From Salipiger profundus (GTDB lineage Bacteria; Pseudomonadota; Alphaproteobacteria; Rhodobacterales; Rhodobacteraceae): DNA of 64,000 nt. Shown piece after piece: positions 18,806 to 27,692 of the stretch. The notes below the pieces were generated by a model. It did not search any database. It worked only from the letters and a program-made list of their open reading frames with translations, and was not told the DNA's origin. Every line of letters begins with the position of its first letter. Position 1 is the stretch's first letter. The stretch spans positions 1,195,501-1,259,500 of the forward strand of contig NZ_CP014796.1 in assembly GCF_001969385.1 (NCBI RefSeq). Reading direction: 5' to 3'. The translations under genes and the position numbers were made by a program.

Positions 18806-19126
18806 TCAGACCGGGCGGGAGCGGAACCAGAGGTAGAGCGGCAGGCCGCAGCTTACGCCGATCAACAGGGTGGCAGGGATGGCCAGCAGGGCCGCCCAGT
18901 TGCGGCGCACCGCGACCTCGGCGAGGACCCAGAGGGTGAGGACGGTGGCGGCGATCGCCAGGTCCCAGGTGAGACCGGTGGTGGCGGCGTTGGCGTGCCA
19001 CGCCGCGACCATGCCGGGCAGCGACCAGCCATTGCCCGACAGCCATGTCACGAAATGCACCATCGGGTGCAGCGCGCCCCAGAGCGCCAGCGCCAGCCAG
19101 AGGTGCCGGAGGCGCAGGCGCCTCAC
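18806..19126 (-). CDS. DUF2834-type small membrane protein
   Basis: A 106-residue protein with three predicted membrane helices (around residues 8-27, 52-72 and 78-98). It includes LAIAATVLTLWVLAEVAVRRNW, close to the DUF2834 signature, and ends in a basic LYLWFRSRPV tail. GTG 19126 overlaps the stop of the small lipoprotein gene (GTGA). Its function is unknown. The position in an argH-lysA strand is typical of this bacterial family but does not itself imply an amino-acid role. Confidence 0.8.
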   Translation of the reverse strand: MRRLRLRHLWLALALWGALHPMVHFVTWLSGNGWSLPGMVAAWHANAATTGLTWDLAIAATVLTLWVLAEVAVRRNWAALLAIPATLLIGVSCGLPLYLWFRSRPV

Positions 19127-19272
19127 CGGCTCGCGATCCCCATCTCGGCGCTGCCGGTGATCGTCAGGCCCGGCTCGGGCGCGGGGTCGGGCTTGGGCGG
19201 GACCGGGTCGCCGTCGGCGCCGCAGGCGGCGACGAGGGCGAAGAAGGCGAAGGCGGCGAGGCGGCGTGTCAT
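19123..19272 (-). CDS. 49-residue predicted lipoprotein
   Basis: Starts with ATG at 19272, overlapping the argH stop by 4 bases, and ends in a GTGA overlap with the DUF2834 gene. The first 16 residues are a signal sequence ending in a lipobox (ALVAAC, Cys17). The mature part is only about 33 residues, rich in Pro, Asp and Glu. Short lipoproteins at this place are common in Rhodobacteraceae genomes. The function is unknown. The two overlaps argue that it is a real coding gene. Confidence 0.8.
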   Translation of the reverse strand: MTRRLAAFAFFALVAACGADGDPVPPKPDPAPEPGLTITGSAEMGIASR

Positions 19273-20660
19273 CCGAGGATCTCCTTCCAGCGGGCCACCT
19301 GCTCGCGGACGCGCTCGGGGGCCGTGCCGCCGTAGCTCAGGCGGCTTGCCACGGAATTATGCACACCGAGCACGTCATAGATACCCTCGGTGATCGCGCC
19401 GCTGACCGACCGCATGTCCTGGAGTGACAGGTCCGGCAGGTCGCAGCCCTGTTTCTCGGCCATGGCGACGAGGCTGCCGGTCACGTGGTGCGCCTCGCGG
19501 AACGGCAGGCCGGTCTCGCGCACCAGCCAGTCGGCGAGGTCGGTGGCGGTCGAGAAGCCGGCCGAGGCGGCGGCCTCGAGCGCGTCGCGGTTGCCCTGCA
19601 TGTCGCGGACCATGCCCTCCATCGCTGCAAGCGCCAGCATCAGGTTGTCGGCGGCGTCGAAGACCTGCTCCTTGTCCTCCTGCATGTCCTTGGAATAGGC
19701 CAGCGGCAGCCCCTTCATCACCGTCATCAGCGCCACGTTCGCCCCGAAGATGCGGCCGATCTTGGCGCGGATCAGCTCGGCGGCGTCGGGGTTCTTCTTC
19801 TGCGGCATGATCGAGGAGCCGGTCGAGAAGCGGTCGGACAGCGCCACGAAGCGGAACTGCGCCGACGACCAGATCACCAGCTCTTCGGCGAAGCGCGACA
19901 GGTGCATGGCGCAGATGCTCGCGGTGCCGAGGAACTCCAGCGCGAAGTCGCGGTCGGACACCGCGTCGAGCGAGTTCGCCGCCGGCCGGTCGAAGCCGAG
20001 CGTCTCGGCGGTCATGTGGCGGTCGATGGCGAAGCCGGTGCCGGCGAGCGCCGCCGCGCCGAGCGGGCATTCGTTCATGCGCTTGCGACCGTCGCGGACC
20101 CGGGAGAGATCGCGGGCGAACATCTCGACGTAGGCGAGCATGTGATGGCCCCAGGTCACCGGCTGCGCGGTCTGCAGGTGGGTGAAGCCCGGCATCACCC
20201 AGTCGGCGCCGGTCTCGGCCTGCGTCACGAGCGCGCGGATCAGCGCCAGCAGGCCGCTCTCGAAGGCGTCGAACTGGTCGCGCACCCAGAGTTTGAAGTC
20301 GGTCGCGACCTGGTCGTTGCGCGAGCGGGCCGTGTGCAGGCGGCCGGCGGGCTCGCCGACGATCTGCTTCAGGCGCGCCTCGACGTTCATGTGGATGTCT
20401 TCCAGCGCGGTGGAGAATTCGAAGGTGCCGCCCTCGATCTCTGACAGAACCGTGAGCAGACCTTCCCGAATGACCTCGGCGTCGCTATCACTGATGATGC
20501 CTTGTGCCGCCAGCATGGCGGCATGGGCCCTCGAGCCGGCGATATCCTGCGCCGCAAGCCGCTTGTCGAACCCGATCGAGGCGTTGATCGCCTCCATGAT
20601 CGCATCCGGCCCTGCGGCGAAGCGGCCGCCCCACATCTGGTTCGAGGTTTTGTCCGACAT
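19269..20660 (-). CDS. argH: argininosuccinate lyase
   Basis: The last step of arginine synthesis: splits argininosuccinate into arginine and fumarate. The 463-residue protein has the fumarase/aspartase-superfamily signature [12 protein letters not shown] carrying the catalytic serine loop, plus [13 protein letters not shown] and [16 protein letters not shown]. Start chosen at ATG 20660 ([12 protein letters not shown]), eight bases after GGAG; an in-frame GTG at 20669 would sit on that site. The gene is back to back with tlpA: the two start codons are only 22 bases apart. Confidence 0.97.
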   Translation of the reverse strand: MSDKTSNQMWGGRFAAGPDAIMEAINASIGFDKRLAAQDIAGSRAHAAMLAAQGIISDSDAEVIREGLLTVLSEIEGGTFEFSTALEDIHMNVEARLKQIVGEPAGRLHTARSRNDQVATDFKLWVRDQFDAFESGLLALIRALVTQAETGADWVMPGFTHLQTAQPVTWGHHMLAYVEMFARDLSRVRDGRKRMNECPLGAAALAGTGFAIDRHMTAETLGFDRPAANSLDAVSDRDFALEFLGTASICAMHLSRFAEELVIWSSAQFRFVALSDRFSTGSSIMPQKKNPDAAELIRAKIGRIFGANVALMTVMKGLPLAYSKDMQEDKEQVFDAADNLMLALAAMEGMVRDMQGNRDALEAAASAGFSTATDLADWLVRETGLPFREAHHVTGSLVAMAEKQGCDLPDLSLQDMRSVSGAITEGIYDVLGVHNSVASRLSYGGTAPERVREQVARWKEILG

Positions 20661-20682
20661 GTTCGACACTCCGGGAGGGACA

Positions 20683-21243
20683 ATGAGAAAACTGGCGCTC
20701 GCGCTCCTCTATACCGCCACCACGGCGCTTGCAAATCCGGCGATGGCCGATGTGCAGGCGGCCGAGGCGCTTCGCGACGGCGACATGAAGAAGCTGAACT
20801 TCCACTCCGAGCCGCAGGACGCCGGCACGGCGGAGTTCATCACCTTCGACGGCGACCCGCTGTCGCTGTCCGACTGGAACGGCAAATGGGTGCTGGTCAA
20901 CTTCTGGGCCACCTGGTGCGCCCCCTGCCGCGAGGAGATGCCGGCGCTCGCCGAGTTGCAGAAGACGCTGGGCGGCGACCGCTTCGAGGTCGTGACCATC
21001 GCCACCGGACGCAATCCGCCGCCGGCGATGAAGGAGTTCTTCTCGGAGATCGGCGTCGACAACCTGCCGCTGCACCGCGACCCGGGCTCGAAGCTCGCCC
21101 GCGAGATGGGCGTGCTCGGGCTTCCGATCACGGTGATCCTGAACCCCGAGGGGCAGGAGGTGGCGCGACTGCAGGGCGATGCGGCATGGGATTCCGAGCC
21201 GGCGAAGGCAGTGATCTCGGCACTGCTCGGGGCCGAAGGCTGA
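20683..21243 (+). CDS. tlpA: TlpA-family periplasmic thiol-disulfide protein
   Basis: A 186-residue exported thioredoxin-like protein. Residues 1-23 form a signal peptide ([22 protein letters not shown]). The active site is WCAPC within [14 protein letters not shown], and the cis-proline region is GLPITVIL. TlpA-type proteins reduce periplasmic cysteines, for example apocytochrome or copper-chaperone thiols during oxidase assembly. GGGAGGG lies five bases upstream of ATG 20683. Its promoter must lie inside argH, because only 22 bases separate the two divergent starts. Confidence 0.9.
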   Translation: MRKLALALLYTATTALANPAMADVQAAEALRDGDMKKLNFHSEPQDAGTAEFITFDGDPLSLSDWNGKWVLVNFWATWCAPCREEMPALAELQKTLGGDRFEVVTIATGRNPPPAMKEFFSEIGVDNLPLHRDPGSKLAREMGVLGLPITVILNPEGQEVARLQGDAAWDSEPAKAVISALLGAEG

Positions 21244-21568
21244 CAGGGCAGTTACAGGAACAGGCGGGGCAGGCCTCCCTGCCCCGCGCACTCGTTACCA
21301 TGCGAACCCCATCGAGGGCGCAGCGCGCCTGCGAGGCGGCAGCATGAGCCGCCGCGAGCGGTTATCCCCGCCGCTCCGGCAATGTCCCTGCCGCTTGACA
21401 AGCGACACTCATGACACGTCCACCAAGGCCGCGTGTCCATTCATGCCGGGCCCGCTGCGATCGGTCGGCGAACCATGTCGCCGACCCCTGGCATCACAGG
21501 CCATCTGGCCGGGCATCCCTTCTGGCCTCGCTGCGGCGTCGATGCGACCCGGTCCGGACCGCGTGGGT
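21244..21568. other. 325-base spacer between convergent tlpA and peroxidase gene
   Basis: The one clear structure is a perfect hairpin at 21264-21287 (GCGGGGCAGG, loop CCTC, complementary arm) just after tlpA; it lacks a T-tract. The rest shows no plausible gene, tRNA or repeat that I can recognise. Confidence 0.5.
21264..21287 (+). terminator. hairpin after tlpA
   Basis: A 10-bp perfect G/C stem with a 4-base loop, 20 bases past the tlpA stop, at the junction with a convergent gene. No U-tract follows, so the mode of termination is uncertain. Confidence 0.55.
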
Positions 21569-22621
21569 TCAGTCGGGCAGGACGGCACCCGAGGGGCGTG
21601 GCGTCTCAGCCGTCTCGGCCGGCAGGATCGGGTAGACCACCTCCGGCACCTCGCCGGTCAGCGCACCGAGAAAGGCCACGATGTCGGTCACCTCGCCTTC
21701 GGAGAGCTCCGCCCCCAGCTGAGAGCTGGCCATGATTTCGACGGCAGTGGTCAGATCCCAGACCTTGCCCGAGTGGAAATAGGGCGCGGTCACCGCGATG
21801 TTGCGCAGCGGCGCGGCCCGGAACACGTACTCGTCGTCCACCGTGTCGGTCACCGCGAAGCGGCCCTTGTCACCCGCCGGCAGCACGTCGGCGCCCGGCT
21901 TCTCGATGAGGCCGAAGGGATAATAGCCGTTGCCACCAAGATTGATCCCGTTGTGGCAGGAGGCGCATCCGGCATCCATGAAGGTCTGAAGCCCGGCAAC
22001 CTGCTGGCCGGTCATGGCGTCGTCGTTGCCGTTGAGCCAGGCATCGAACGGCGAGGGCGTCAGCAGGGTCGCTTCGTAGGCCTCGATCGCCTTGGCGAAG
22101 TTGTCGAAGGTGACGGGCTCTGTCTGCTCGGGGAAGGACGCGCCGAACCAGTCGACGTATTGCGGCATCGAGGTCAGCGTGGCGATGACGTTGTCCGGCG
22201 TATTGGCCATCTCGACCCCGGCCTGCACCGGTCCCTTGGCCTGTTCGGCGAGGTCGGCGGCACGCCCGTCCCAGAACTGGGCGTCGTTGAAGACCGCGTT
22301 CAGGACCGTCGGCGCATTGCGCGGCCCTTTCTGCCAGCCGTGGCCGATCGAGGTCTCGAGGTTGTCATCCCCGCCGGTGGCGAGGTTGTGGCAGGAGTTG
22401 CAGGAAAAGACCCCCGACGCGGACATGCGGGGATCGAAGAACAGCGCCTTTCCGAGCGCGATCTTCTCGGGGGTGATCGGGTTGTCGTGGACTGCCGGGG
22501 TGGTCGAGGGCAGCGCCGAGAAGTAGTCGAGCGCATCAGCGCGCAAATCCTGCGCGGTGGCGCCCTGGGCGGTCAGGCCGAGGGCGAGAGCTGTGAGTGT
22601 CGGGGCGTATATGCGTTGCAT
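21569..22621 (-). CDS. di-heme cytochrome c peroxidase family protein
   Basis: A 350-residue periplasmic protein with a signal peptide (residues 1-23, ending GATA). It has two heme sites, CNSCH (Cys74-His78) and CASCH (Cys219-His223). FFDPRMSASG, GHGWQKGPRNAPTVLN and the C-terminal PLRNIAVTAPYFHSGKV are family marks of bacterial CCP/MauG enzymes. The usual role is reduction of periplasmic hydrogen peroxide with electrons from cytochrome c. GGAG precedes ATG 22621. A possible FNR-like half-site lies about 80 bases upstream, which would fit low-oxygen induction. Confidence 0.9.
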   Translation of the reverse strand: MQRIYAPTLTALALGLTAQGATAQDLRADALDYFSALPSTTPAVHDNPITPEKIALGKALFFDPRMSASGVFSCNSCHNLATGGDDNLETSIGHGWQKGPRNAPTVLNAVFNDAQFWDGRAADLAEQAKGPVQAGVEMANTPDNVIATLTSMPQYVDWFGASFPEQTEPVTFDNFAKAIEAYEATLLTPSPFDAWLNGNDDAMTGQQVAGLQTFMDAGCASCHNGINLGGNGYYPFGLIEKPGADVLPAGDKGRFAVTDTVDDEYVFRAAPLRNIAVTAPYFHSGKVWDLTTAVEIMASSQLGAELSEGEVTDIVAFLGALTGEVPEVVYPILPAETAETPRPSGAVLPD

Positions 22622-22696
22622 GCCAGTCTCCGTAAGGGCCGGGTGAGTGCCGCGCGTCTCCGCTTAGAACGGTTATAAGTTCTGACAGGCCAGTCC

Positions 22697-22710
22697 TTGA
22701 TCCATGACAA
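22697..22710 (-). promoter_or_regulatory. possible FNR/CRP-family site upstream of the peroxidase gene
   Basis: On the minus strand the bases read TTGTC-ATGG-ATCAA, against the FNR consensus TTGAT-N4-ATCAA. The right half is exact; the left half matches at three of five bases. It is centred about 80 bases before the start codon. The call rests on this single imperfect match plus the known oxygen control of CCP genes. Confidence 0.35.
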
Positions 22711-22820
22711 ATCCGCTCGCCTGACCTGCGGTCGGATCTCGAAAAGTCTCCATCAACGCCTTGTAAAGAATAGTCTTTGTTTAACCTTTCCGCCAGCGCG
22801 CCCGGCGCGCGCCCTCGGAT

Positions 22821-23228
22821 TCAGTCGACCACCTCGTGGACCTCGACGATGTTGCCGTCGGGATCGTAGAAGAAGATCTGCCGCCAGCCCTTCACCGCCG
22901 CGTGGGCCCAGTCGGAATAGGGCACGCCCTGCGCGTCGAGATGGGCCTTGAAGGCATCGAGGTCGTCGGTGCGATAGGCGATGTGGCCGCGCACCAGCGG
23001 GTTGACGATCTGGCCGGTCTTGAAGCCTGCCATCACGTCCTTTTCGGCAAGGTGGACCTGCACCGCGCCATCCCAGACGAAGCCCACCTCGCCGGAATAG
23101 CCCTTGTCCTTTTCCAGCACCGGGATGTCTTCCTCGGTGTCCTGCAGGCACAGGACGCGGCGATAGAAGTCGGTCATCTCGCCGACCTTCTCGGTCGACA
23201 GGTTGATGTGGTGCAACGTGAGCTTCAT
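22821..23228 (-). CDS. VOC (glyoxalase/bleomycin-resistance) family protein
   Basis: A 135-residue cytosolic protein of the vicinal oxygen chelate fold. MKLTLHHINLST opens the first beta-alpha-beta-beta-beta module and GHIAYRTDDLDAFKAHLDAQG the second; the closing IFFYDPDGNIVEVHE carries the usual metal-ligand glutamate. His6/His7 and the late Glu fit a metal-binding enzyme, but the substrate cannot be told. ATG 23228 is preceded by GGAGG nine bases away. Confidence 0.85.
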   Translation of the reverse strand: MKLTLHHINLSTEKVGEMTDFYRRVLCLQDTEEDIPVLEKDKGYSGEVGFVWDGAVQVHLAEKDVMAGFKTGQIVNPLVRGHIAYRTDDLDAFKAHLDAQGVPYSDWAHAAVKGWRQIFFYDPDGNIVEVHEVVD

Positions 23229-23284
23229 GAACGGTTCCTCCCGCGCGACAGGGTGCGGCGGCGCGCGGCGCAAGGCAAGCGCGC

Positions 23285-24226
23285 TCAGCGGCAGTAGGAG
23301 CCGCTACGGTAGCGCGCCGTGTCGAAATGCAGGTGATCGCGGTGATACCCGTCCGACCCGGGGCCGAGCACCGTGCCGAACGGACCGCAGGCGGTGCTGT
23401 GCATCTGGCGCAGCGCGCGCCCCTTGCGACCGCCGCCCCAGTCGCGCAGCACGCTGATCTCGCTGCCGTCGCGCAGGACGACCCCCGAGATGTCGATGGC
23501 CCGGCCCTTGCCGTGCTCGCTGACCTTGCCACCCGGCTGGTTGTTGCGCGTCCGGCAGGCGTAATGCGCTGCCACCCGCAGCCCGGACACGCCGCCGCCC
23601 TGGCCGCCCACGGCAGGCTTGAGGCCGCGCTCGACCCAGTGCTTCAGCGTCTTCGCGGTGGTGCAATCCATCAGCGCGGACTGGCTGAGGGCAACGCCGG
23701 AGACCGCGCGCAGTTCGACCGCGTCGCGGATACCGCAGGCCGAGATGCGACCCGGCACGAAGCCGACGCTTTCACCCTGCAGGTCGATGTCGCCGCAGAC
23801 GGCCCCCCTCGCCCGCATCCGGCGCTTGGCCATGACCCGCTCGACCATCGCCTTCGGGCGCAGAAGCGGACGCAGCGACAGCGCGATGGCCTGCGGCGAG
23901 CGGGCGGCGAAGGCCTGCGCCCGCGCGATACCCAGCGCCGCTGCCTCGGGAACGAAGCCCGGCACACCGGCTGCCTCGAGTTCACGCGCAAGGCTGTCGT
24001 GGAACAGCGCCGCCAGTCCAGCCGGGCGCGACTGCGGTCGGATCTGCGCGGTCACGGGATCGGCTTCGAGGGATACGGCGCGCGCAGCGGCCGGAAGGAC
24101 GGCGACCACGGCGCCACGGGGTAGCGGATCGGCCGTCATCGGCGGACGCGGCGAGGTTTCGGGCGGAGCGGCGAGAGCCTGTGTCGCGAGGACTGCCAGC
24201 ACTGCCGAAACCCGAAACATCCGCAT
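23285..24226 (-). CDS. extensin-like C-terminal domain protein, exported
   Basis: A 313-residue protein with a signal peptide (MRMFRVSAVLAVLATQALA). The C-terminal half is an Extensin-like C domain, found in many alphaproteobacterial exported proteins: SEHGKGRAIDISGVVLRDG, then GYHRDHLHFDTA. The HxxxxxxxD and final HxH features resemble the metal site of LAS-type peptidases, so a cell-wall endopeptidase role is possible but unproven. Four or more cysteines in the mature part suggest disulfides. Start at ATG 24226, just after the tyrA stop; a GTG at 24232 overlaps that stop and is an alternative. Confidence 0.85.
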   Translation of the reverse strand: MRMFRVSAVLAVLATQALAAPPETSPRPPMTADPLPRGAVVAVLPAAARAVSLEADPVTAQIRPQSRPAGLAALFHDSLARELEAAGVPGFVPEAAALGIARAQAFAARSPQAIALSLRPLLRPKAMVERVMAKRRMRARGAVCGDIDLQGESVGFVPGRISACGIRDAVELRAVSGVALSQSALMDCTTAKTLKHWVERGLKPAVGGQGGGVSGLRVAAHYACRTRNNQPGGKVSEHGKGRAIDISGVVLRDGSEISVLRDWGGGRKGRALRQMHSTACGPFGTVLGPGSDGYHRDHLHFDTARYRSGSYCR

Positions 24227-24228
24227 CG

Positions 24229-25137
24229 TCACTCTTTCCTGATCCGCCCGAAGTCCGGGGCCTCGGTGTCCTGCCCCGCCTGGAGGATACCACGACGGAT
24301 CTCGCGTGTATGGGTGAAATAGTCGAAAAGCGTGTCGCCATCGCCGGTCCGGATCGCCCGCTGCAACGCGAAGAGCTCTTCGGTGAAGCGCCCGAGGATC
24401 TCGAGGGTCGCCTCCTTGTTGGTCAGGAAGACGTCGCGCCACATGGTCGGGTCGCTCGCCGCGATCCGGGTGAAATCGCGGAAGCCCGCCGCCGAGAACT
24501 TGATGACCTCCTGATCCGAGACGCGCCGCAGGTCATCGGCCACGCCGACCATCGTGTAGGCGATCAGGTGCGGGATGTGGCTCACCACCGCGCAGACGAG
24601 ATCGTGATGCTGCACGTCCATGCGCTCGGTGTTGGCGCCGAGTGCATGCCAGAAGTCCTCGAGCGCCGCGGTGGCCGCGTCCGGGGCACCGTCGGGCACG
24701 ATCAGGCACCAGCGGTTGTCGAAGAGCGAGGCAAAGCCCGAATCGGGGCCGGAATGCTCGGTCCCGGCCATTGGGTGGGCCGGCACGAAGTGCACGCCCT
24801 CGGGGATGTGCGGACGCACCGCCTCGATCACCGCGCGCTTGACCGAGCCCACGTCGGTCACCGTGGCGCCAGGCTTGAGGTGAGGCGCGATGGTCTCGGC
24901 GATGCCGCCCATGGCGCCCACCGGCACCGCCAGCACCACGAGGTCGGCGTCCTTCACGACCTCTTCGAGGCTGTCGCAGACCACGTCGCAGAGGCCGAGC
25001 CGGCGGGCGGTCTCGCGCGTCTTCTCGCTGCGCGCGTAGCCCGAGACATGGGTCTCCATCCCGGCCCGCTTCATCGCCCAGTACATCGACGAGGCGATCA
25101 GCCCGAGACCGATCAGGGCAACCTTGCGGTAGGTCAT
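24229..25137 (-). CDS. tyrA: prephenate/arogenate dehydrogenase
   Basis: An NAD(P)-dependent oxidation in tyrosine synthesis. The 302-residue protein begins with a Rossmann nucleotide loop ([13 protein letters not shown]). It continues with [13 protein letters not shown] and the conserved catalytic-histidine region [18 protein letters not shown]. No chorismate mutase or ACT domain is attached, so it is the monofunctional type. ATG 25137 overlaps the hisC stop by 4 bases. The pairing with an HisC-type aminotransferase is common in Rhodobacteraceae and suggests that the aminotransferase serves aromatic amino acids too. Confidence 0.93.
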   Translation of the reverse strand: MTYRKVALIGLGLIASSMYWAMKRAGMETHVSGYARSEKTRETARRLGLCDVVCDSLEEVVKDADLVVLAVPVGAMGGIAETIAPHLKPGATVTDVGSVKRAVIEAVRPHIPEGVHFVPAHPMAGTEHSGPDSGFASLFDNRWCLIVPDGAPDAATAALEDFWHALGANTERMDVQHHDLVCAVVSHIPHLIAYTMVGVADDLRRVSDQEVIKFSAAGFRDFTRIAASDPTMWRDVFLTNKEATLEILGRFTEELFALQRAIRTGDGDTLFDYFTHTREIRRGILQAGQDTEAPDFGRIRKE

Positions 25138-26219
25138 CGCTCGCCCGCCTTGAACAGGCCGATGCAATGCGCGACCCGGCGGCACGACGCCTCGTCGCCC
25201 ACGGTGATGCGCAGCGCGGCGGGCAGCTTGTAGCCGGTGACACGGCGGACGAGGATGCCCTGCGTCTGGAGGTAGGCATCGCAGGCCGCGGCCTCGTCGG
25301 CGTCGGCGAAACGCGCCAGCACGAAATTCGCGGTCGAGGAATCCGAGGGCACGCCATGCTCCGCCAGCGCCTCGGCAAGCCAGGCGCGCAGGCGGGTGTT
25401 CTCCTCGCGGCTCTTCTCGACGTAGGAGGTGTCGCGGATCGCCGCCTCGGCGGCGGCGATGGCCACGGTCGAGAGGTTGAACGGCTGCCGGATGCGGTTC
25501 AGCACGTCGATGATCGCCTGCGGCGCGTAGCCCCAGCCGACCCTCATGCCGCCCAGCCCGTAGAGCTTCGAGAAGGTCCGCGTCATTACCACGTTGTCGC
25601 GCGCCTCGACCAGGCGGGCGCCGCCGTCGTAGCCCTCGACGTATTCGGCATAGGCCCCGTCGAGCACCAGGATCGCCTGCGGCGGCAGGTTGTCGGCCAG
25701 CCGCTCGATCTCGGCCAGCCCGATCATCGTGCCCGTGGGGTTGTTCGGGTTGGCGATGAACACGAGCTTCGTGCGGTCGTTGCAGGCCGCGAGGATGTTG
25801 TCGACGCAGACCACGCGCTCGCGCTCGGCCACCTCGACCGGGGTGGCGCCGACCGCATGCGCGAGGATGCGATACATCGCGAAGCCGTGCTCGGTGTGGA
25901 TCACCTCGTCGCCTTCGCCGGCATAGCCGTGGCAGAGGAACTGCAGCACCTCGTCCGAGCCCACGCCGCAGATGATCCGTGCGGCGTCCAGCCCGTGCGC
26001 CTCGGCGATGGCGCCGCGCAGCGAGGCGTGGTCGGTCGACGGGTAGCGATGCATCTCGTGCACCACGCGGCGCACCGCTTCCTGCGCGGCCGGCGACGGT
26101 CCGAAGGGGTTCTCGTTGGAGCTGAGCTTGACGACGTTGGACACGCCCTCGACGCTCGACTTGCCGCCCTGGTAGAGCGCGATCTCCATGATGCCGGGCT
26201 GCGGTTCGATGCCAGCCAT
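25134..26219 (-). CDS. hisC: histidinol-phosphate aminotransferase (class I/II PLP enzyme)
   Basis: A 361-residue PLP enzyme. NFVLSSNENP-type N-terminal sequence ([15 protein letters not shown]), [14 protein letters not shown], and [19 protein letters not shown] with the PLP lysine mark the HisC family. It transaminates imidazole-acetol phosphate and often also aromatic 2-oxo acids. It is followed without a gap by tyrA. ATG 26219 has GAGG upstream. Two A/T-rich palindromes separate it from pncB upstream. Confidence 0.93.
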   Translation of the reverse strand: MAGIEPQPGIMEIALYQGGKSSVEGVSNVVKLSSNENPFGPSPAAQEAVRRVVHEMHRYPSTDHASLRGAIAEAHGLDAARIICGVGSDEVLQFLCHGYAGEGDEVIHTEHGFAMYRILAHAVGATPVEVAERERVVCVDNILAACNDRTKLVFIANPNNPTGTMIGLAEIERLADNLPPQAILVLDGAYAEYVEGYDGGARLVEARDNVVMTRTFSKLYGLGGMRVGWGYAPQAIIDVLNRIRQPFNLSTVAIAAAEAAIRDTSYVEKSREENTRLRAWLAEALAEHGVPSDSSTANFVLARFADADEAAACDAYLQTQGILVRRVTGYKLPAALRITVGDEASCRRVAHCIGLFKAGER

Positions 26220-26302
26220 TGTGCGTCCTCAGAGTTGATGCCGCGCCCTTCTAGCCCGCGTGCCCGGACAAGACCACCCTCGACCACGCCGCCCCCTGCC
26301 GG

Positions 26303-26326
26303 AAAAAAGTTCGTCCGAACTTTTTT
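26303..26326 (-). terminator. A/T-flanked palindrome after pncB (copy 1)
   Basis: AAAAAAGTTCG, a TC centre and CGAACTTTTTT form a perfect 11-bp stem with flanking A and T runs, the form of a bidirectional intrinsic terminator. It is the second hairpin downstream of pncB (transcribed leftwards) and shares a core with copy 2. Confidence 0.7.
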
Positions 26327-26346
26327 GCGCCATCCCCCAAGTGTCG

Positions 26347-26370
26347 AAGATTTTTCGGACGAAAAATCTT
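26347..26370 (-). terminator. A/T-flanked palindrome after pncB (copy 2)
   Basis: AAGATTTTTCG, a GA centre and CGAAAAATCTT form a perfect 11-bp stem about 30 bases after the pncB stop. Its centre TTCGGACGAA is the exact reverse complement of the centre of copy 1, so the pair looks like one element in two opposite orientations. Confidence 0.65.
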
Positions 26371-26402
26371 TGCCCCGTCTCAGCGGCAGCGCGGCGGCTT
26401 GA

Positions 26403-27692
26403 TCAGACCACGACCTCGCGGCGCTCCTGCTTGCCGACGTGGAACACCCGCTTGTAGCGCGCGATCTCATCGGCCGGGCCCATCGCCTTGTTCGGATTGT
26501 CCGAGAGCTTGACCGTCGGGCGGCCGTTGGCGCTGACTGCCTTGCAGACAAGGCTGAACGGGGCGAGCGCATCGTCGGGCGCGAGCCCGCGGAAATCGTT
26601 GGTGAGCAGCGTCCCCCAGCCGAAGGAGACCCGGACACGGCGATGGAACATCTCGTAGAGCTCGAGGATCTTGTCCTCGTCGAGCCCGTCGGAAAAGATC
26701 ACCAGCTTCTGCATCGGGTCCTCGCCACGCGCCTTCCACCAGGCGATGGCATTCTCGGCACCGCGCACCGGATCACCGCTGTCGATGCGGATGCCGGTCC
26801 AGCCGGCCAGCCAGTCCGGCGCATGCTCGAGGAAGCCCTCGGTGCCGTAGGTGTCGGGCAGGATGATCCTCAGGTTGCCCTCGTGCTCCTCGTGCCAGTC
26901 CGCCAGCACGTCGTAGGGGGCCCGCGCGAGCGTCTCGTCGTCCTCGGCGAGCGCGGCATAGACCATGGGCAGCTCGTGCGCGTTGGTCCCGATCGCCTCG
27001 AGGTCGCGGTTCTTGGCGATCAGGCAGTTCGACGTGCCGGTGAACCCCGCACCCAGCCCCTCGACCATCGCCTGAACGCACCAGTCCTGCCACAGGAAGC
27101 TGTGCCGGCGGCGGGTGCCGAAATCGGCGATGCGCAGGCCCGGGACCTCGCGCAGGCGTTCGACCTTTTCCCAGAGTTTCGTGGCCGCGCGGGCATAGAG
27201 AACCTGCAGCTCGAAGCGCTTCATGTCGTCGAGCACGGCGCGGCTGCGCAGCTCCATCAGCACCGCGAGCGCCGGGATCTCCCAGAGCATGACCTCGGGC
27301 CAGGAGCCTTCGAAGGTCAGCTCGTACTGGTCGCCGACGCGCTCGAGGAAATAGGGTGGCAGCTGCAGGTTCTCGAACCACTCCATGAAGTCGGGGCGGA
27401 ACATCTGGCGCTTGCCGTAGAAGGTGTTGCCGCGCAGCCAGGTGCTTTCCCCCCGGGTCAGCGACAGCGAGCGGATGTGGTCGAGCTGCTCGCGCAGTTC
27501 TCCCTCGTCGATGAGCCGCGCGAGCGGCACCTGCGACGAGCGGTTGATGAGGCTGAAGGTCACCTTCACGTCGGGCCGGTTGTGGAACACCGACTGGCAC
27601 ATGAGGAGCTTGTAGAAATCGGTGTCGATCAGCGAGCGGACGATCGGGTCGATCTTCCACTTGTGGTTCCAGACTCTTGTCGCGATTTCCAA
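26403..27692 (-). CDS. pncB: nicotinate phosphoribosyltransferase
   Basis: Converts nicotinate and PRPP to nicotinate mononucleotide in NAD salvage. The 429-residue protein starts [20 protein letters not shown], followed by the family mark [14 protein letters not shown]. It includes the conserved His-containing [14 protein letters not shown] and [16 protein letters not shown] phosphate-binding sequence. Its first 64 bases overlap the 3' end of the hybrid kinase gene in another frame. The enzyme upstream of it in the same pathway, pncA, lies beyond that kinase. Confidence 0.96.
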   Translation of the reverse strand: MEIATRVWNHKWKIDPIVRSLIDTDFYKLLMCQSVFHNRPDVKVTFSLINRSSQVPLARLIDEGELREQLDHIRSLSLTRGESTWLRGNTFYGKRQMFRPDFMEWFENLQLPPYFLERVGDQYELTFEGSWPEVMLWEIPALAVLMELRSRAVLDDMKRFELQVLYARAATKLWEKVERLREVPGLRIADFGTRRRHSFLWQDWCVQAMVEGLGAGFTGTSNCLIAKNRDLEAIGTNAHELPMVYAALAEDDETLARAPYDVLADWHEEHEGNLRIILPDTYGTEGFLEHAPDWLAGWTGIRIDSGDPVRGAENAIAWWKARGEDPMQKLVIFSDGLDEDKILELYEMFHRRVRVSFGWGTLLTNDFRGLAPDDALAPFSLVCKAVSANGRPTVKLSDNPNKAMGPADEIARYKRVFHVGKQERREVVV

